Below the pieces are notes generated by a model. That model was not told where the DNA came from. It did no database searches and was given only the letters and a program-made list of their open reading frames with translations. The translations under genes were made by a program, and so were the position numbers. Shown here piece by piece: positions 14,834-17,247 of a stretch of DNA of 17,247 bases. This DNA comes from Pseudodesulfovibrio sp. (GTDB lineage Bacteria; Desulfobacterota; Desulfovibrionia; Desulfovibrionales; Desulfovibrionaceae), in assembly GCA_022712815.1 (NCBI GenBank), contig JAFLJW010000278.1:1-17247 (forward strand), read 5' to 3'. The stretch's first letter is position 1. Each line of letters begins with the position of its first letter.

Positions 14834-15802
14834 ATGAAAAAAACTATACGTCTCGGATTTGTAGGCGCAGGCCTCATAGCAACTCAGCATATCGCAGCCA
14901 TCAAAGTTCACCCCAATGCAGAGGCCGTGGCTCTAACCTCGCGCACCCGCAACACAGCTGATGCCTTCGCTGCCGAGCACGGTATCCCAGCCGTCTATGA
15001 CACTTTGGAAGAGATGGTAAAGACGGCCGATCTCGACGGCCTGATGATCATGGTTTCGCCAGAACACATGTTTACCGTAGGCCAAGAGGCACTGAAGTAC
15101 GGACTGCCGGTATTCATGGAAAAACCAGCTGGCCTTACTCCTGAACAAACCCGCGCACTCATTGCCATTGCCGATGACAACAACGTACCCACTATGGTCG
15201 GATACAACCGCCGATTCTATTCAATTTTCCATAAAGGACTTGAGATCATAAATGATCACGGTCCTTTATATGGCATCCTTGTAGAAGGTCATGAACGCAT
15301 GGGCGGTATCCATGCCTGTGGTCGATTCTCCGAAGATGCCATTAAAAACTGGATTTACGTCAACGGCACACACACCATTGACCTGCTCCGCTTTTTCGGT
15401 GGAGAAATATCAGAAGTCAAGTCCGTTGGCAGCCGCTGGAACGAGCCGGGAGGCGACCAGTTCTCCGCAGCCATTGAGTTCAAAAATGGGGCCATTGGCA
15501 CCTATGTTTCCAACTGGCTTTCACCGGGCGGATGGCGCGTGGTTCTATATGGAAAAGGTGTCAGCGTTGAATACAATCCACTGGAAAAAGGAATCTGGAC
15601 CAATAGTAAATTCGAAACCCGTGAAATACTACCGGCCAAGGAAGACTTGGATGTCAAACCCGGCTTCTACAACCAAATGGACTGCTTCTGCCGACTAATT
15701 TCAAATGAAGAAGCCAGCCCGTTCAAGCAGGATCTCCACGGAGCACTCCGTACCATGGATTTGGCAGCAGCCATAGCTGCCAACGTCAAGGACCGAAAAT
15801 AG
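14834..15802 (+). CDS. Gfo/Idh/MocA-family NAD(P)-dependent oxidoreductase (second of two)
   Basis: 322 residues. The nucleotide-binding loop is FVGAGLIATQH (9-19), the catalytic EKP is at 96-98 (FMEKPAGL), and the second active-site signature is NGTHTIDLLRFFGGE (177-191) with H180 and D183. Residues differ from the preceding enzyme nearly throughout, so this is not a recent duplicate but two enzymes of one family acting together, perhaps on successive steps (oxidation then reduction at a sugar carbon). The ATG has a weak SD, so translation may depend on coupling with the preceding gene 10 bases away. It is the last plus-strand gene of the operon and ends only 3 bases from the converging minus-strand gene. 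Confidence 0.9.
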   Translation: MKKTIRLGFVGAGLIATQHIAAIKVHPNAEAVALTSRTRNTADAFAAEHGIPAVYDTLEEMVKTADLDGLMIMVSPEHMFTVGQEALKYGLPVFMEKPAGLTPEQTRALIAIADDNNVPTMVGYNRRFYSIFHKGLEIINDHGPLYGILVEGHERMGGIHACGRFSEDAIKNWIYVNGTHTIDLLRFFGGEISEVKSVGSRWNEPGGDQFSAAIEFKNGAIGTYVSNWLSPGGWRVVLYGKGVSVEYNPLEKGIWTNSKFETREILPAKEDLDVKPGFYNQMDCFCRLISNEEASPFKQDLHGALRTMDLAAAIAANVKDRK

Positions 15803-15805
15803 AGA

Positions 15806-16504
15806 TTACAGCCCACACCGTTTTTGCAATACCATTTCGCACAGTTCAAAATCGAATAAATCGTCAACATCCAGAGAACGTTCCCGGGGCATTACATATG
15901 CCAGGGTTTCAGCAGTCAGGTACTTCTGCGTCCGCCTGATCCAGTCGCACTTGGCGACATAAACCGCGCCGTTTGGTTCATATGTATCGGGCAGTTGTTG
16001 CCGTGCCGTAAAATATGAATCCTGTTCGATGACAAATTTCAATCGATCATCTTCGGTCAGATGAAAAGTATAATACGGACTGACAGACGCCTCGACCATG
16101 GAGATGCAGCAGTTAGCGTCATGCTCAATGCACCGCTTGATGCAACCGTCAATGTCCTCCACTGTACGGAGTGGGGATGTTGGCTGAAGCAACACCACAT
16201 AATCGTATTTCTCCGGTAACGTATCAAGCATATGGAGCACCGGAGCTACGCCGCTGGCAGTATCCGAGGCAAGCTCTCCGGGACGCATGAAGGGAATCTC
16301 GGCACCGCACAGACGCGCAACTTCGGCGATTTCTTCGTCTTCGGTGGAAAGCACCAACCGATCAATGTATTTTGATTTAAGTCCTTCCTCGATTGCCCAA
16401 CCTATAAGCGGCTTACCTGCCATAGCCCTGATATTCTTGCGGGGAATACCCTTTGACCCTCCCCGGGCCGATATGGTCGCCAAAACGGTCTTACCCTGAA
16501 TCAT
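15806..16504 (-). CDS. neuA: CMP-nonulosonate (acylneuraminate-like) cytidylyltransferase
   Basis: 232 residues. It transfers CMP from CTP to a nonulosonic acid (sialic, legionaminic or pseudaminic type). The nucleotide-binding motif ARGGSKGIPRKNI is at 13-25, LLQPTSPLRT at 105-114 binds the base and phosphates, PNGAVYV is the substrate-loop motif, and the C-terminal SLDVDDLFDFELCE is typical of this family. Length equals PseF/LegF/PtmB, shorter than animal-type NeuA, so the sugar could be any nonulosonate. The ATG at 16504 has AAGGAG five bases upstream. It is divergent from the NeuB-type gene, with about 165 bases between them holding both promoters, and converges on the oxidoreductase. The symbol is the family name, not a claim about the specific sugar. 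Confidence 0.88.
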   Translation of the reverse strand: MIQGKTVLATISARGGSKGIPRKNIRAMAGKPLIGWAIEEGLKSKYIDRLVLSTEDEEIAEVARLCGAEIPFMRPGELASDTASGVAPVLHMLDTLPEKYDYVVLLQPTSPLRTVEDIDGCIKRCIEHDANCCISMVEASVSPYYTFHLTEDDRLKFVIEQDSYFTARQQLPDTYEPNGAVYVAKCDWIRRTQKYLTAETLAYVMPRERSLDVDDLFDFELCEMVLQKRCGL

Positions 16505-16669
16505 GGTGGCTCCTTGCTCGTTTCTGCCCAGTTTCTACGGCAAAACCACCCTGATAGCAAAGGCAGCCTGGCTTGCAGGATAAGGCGATGTGATATAGGT
16601 CTAAATCGTTCTACAGGGCTTATTTGATATCAGCCAAACATCTATATCGACGAACATGACGAGGAATAT
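16505..16669. promoter_or_regulatory. Divergent promoter region of neuA-like and neuB-like genes
   Basis: 165 bases between two start codons pointing outward, so both promoters should lie here. On the plus strand TTGCAG (16573-16578) and TATAGG (16594-16599) are 15 bases apart, a weak sigma70 guess. GG-GC pairs that might suggest sigma54 have the wrong spacing. No operator-like palindrome stood out. Confidence 0.4.
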
Positions 16670-17247
16670 ATGAAAGAAATTGTAATCGGAGGCCGCAAAG
16701 TCGGCCCGGCCCATCCACCGCTGGTCATTGCCGAAATCGGCATCAATCACGAAGGCTCCATGGACAAGGCCCGGCAGATGGTCGATGCCGCCGTGGGCGC
16801 AGGCTGCGAGTGTGTAAAATTCCAGTCCCATGTAGTCGATGATGAAATGAGCCCGCAAGCCAAGAAAGTGATCCCCGGCAATGCTGATGTCTCCATCTGG
16901 GAAATCATGGAGCGATGCGCCCTGACCGAAGAACAAGAGGCCGAGATCAAAGCCTATGTGGAATCCAGGGGAGCCATTTTCCTGAGCACCCCTTTTTCCC
17001 GCGCTGCGGCGGATCGACTGGAACGTATCGGTGTCGAAGCCTATAAAATAGGCTCTGGCGAATGCAATAACTACCCGCTCATCGACCACATTGCATCCTT
17101 TGGCAAGCCAATCATCCTGTCCACTGGCATGAACGACATGGTCAGTGTGACCAAGGCCGTCGAAGTCCTGCGCAAACGCAAAGTTCCGTTCGCACTGCTC
17201 CATACCACCAGCCTCTACCCCACTCCCTATGAGAAAGTCAGACTGGG
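16670..17247 (+). CDS. neuB: Nonulosonate synthase, NeuB type, 3' end outside window
   Basis: 192 full codons are visible, more than half of a typical 340-360-residue protein. The enzyme condenses phosphoenolpyruvate with a 6-carbon amino sugar to give a 9-carbon nonulosonic acid. Signatures: IAEIGINHEG (20-29), VKFQSH (49-54), IFLSTPF (103-109), the strongly conserved KIGSGECNNYPLI (126-138), ILSTGMND (149-156) and LLHTTSLYPTPYEKV (177-191). The ECNNYPLI pattern occurs in both neuraminate and legionaminate synthases; a third class, PseI, is more distant. The ATG at 16670 has GAGGA five bases upstream. The divergent cytidylyltransferase and the flanking oxidoreductases make a nonulosonate route plus glycan assembly, likely for flagellin or lipopolysaccharide. 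The antifreeze (SAF) C-terminal domain lies past the edge. Confidence 0.93.
   Translation, partial: MKEIVIGGRKVGPAHPPLVIAEIGINHEGSMDKARQMVDAAVGAGCECVKFQSHVVDDEMSPQAKKVIPGNADVSIWEIMERCALTEEQEAEIKAYVESRGAIFLSTPFSRAAADRLERIGVEAYKIGSGECNNYPLIDHIASFGKPIILSTGMNDMVSVTKAVEVLRKRKVPFALLHTTSLYPTPYEKVRL

Noticed and set aside
16561..16600. Sigma54 promoter before neuB
   Set aside because: The GG and GC elements are 11 or 13 bases apart instead of 10, so the spacing rule fails.
16601..17203. 200-codon minus-strand open frame opposite neuB
   Set aside because: Antisense to a gene with unmistakable NeuB signatures.
1..17247. CRISPR array, tRNA or rRNA genes
   Set aside because: No regularly spaced direct repeats and no cloverleaf or rRNA-like sequence was noticed by eye.

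Overview
The window looks like a stretch of an anaerobic, probably sulfate-reducing, delta-proteobacterial chromosome (Desulfovibrionaceae-like). This is an inference from the mix of an oxygen-sensitive glycyl-radical enzyme, iron-sulfur radical SAM enzymes, a MoeA-like protein and decayed insertion sequences; no rRNA, tRNA or other phylogenetic marker is present. Gene order falls into four blocks.

Block 1 (1-1455): the start of a minus-strand molybdopterin-binding (MoeA-like) gene that runs off the left edge, then about 200 bases of spacer, then two short transposase relics of different families lying tail to tail (IS5-like on minus, IS4-like on plus).

Block 2 (1482-5881, minus strand): a compact glycyl-radical operon read from right to left. 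It encodes an 800-residue glycyl-radical dehydratase whose active-site residues fit the B12-independent glycerol (or 1,2-propanediol) dehydratase, a glycerol-facilitator aquaporin, and a radical SAM activase. A perfect 16-bp hairpin separates the first two genes and a second inverted repeat separates the last two. The likely joint job is glycerol entry, radical installation and dehydration to 3-hydroxypropionaldehyde. No aldehyde reductase, regulator or microcompartment gene lies in the window. Insertion-sequence relics on both sides suggest the operon arrived, or sits, in a mobile region.

Block 3 (6183-7779): a broken IS3-family relic, a nearly full-length but dead 708-bp IS1595/IS1016-type element with recognisable terminal inverted repeats, and a 366-base spacer with a hairpin and a good sigma70-like promoter candidate facing right.

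Block 4 (7780-17247): a surface-glycan or flagellin-glycan cluster. Seven closely spaced plus-strand genes encode a B12-binding radical SAM protein, a SPASM-type radical SAM protein, two unlike SAM-dependent methyltransferases, a GT-B-like putative glycosyl- or glycerophosphotransferase, and two consecutive Gfo/Idh/MocA dehydrogenases. They meet, tail to tail with a 3-bp gap, a minus-strand CMP-nonulosonate cytidylyltransferase (NeuA/LegF/PseF type), which is itself divergent from a partial nonulosonate synthase (NeuB type) running off the right edge. Together these point to synthesis of an activated sialic-acid-like sugar and to additional, possibly radical-based, tailoring of a glycan. The two radical SAM genes leading this cluster are the most novel content here; their substrate cannot be read from sequence.
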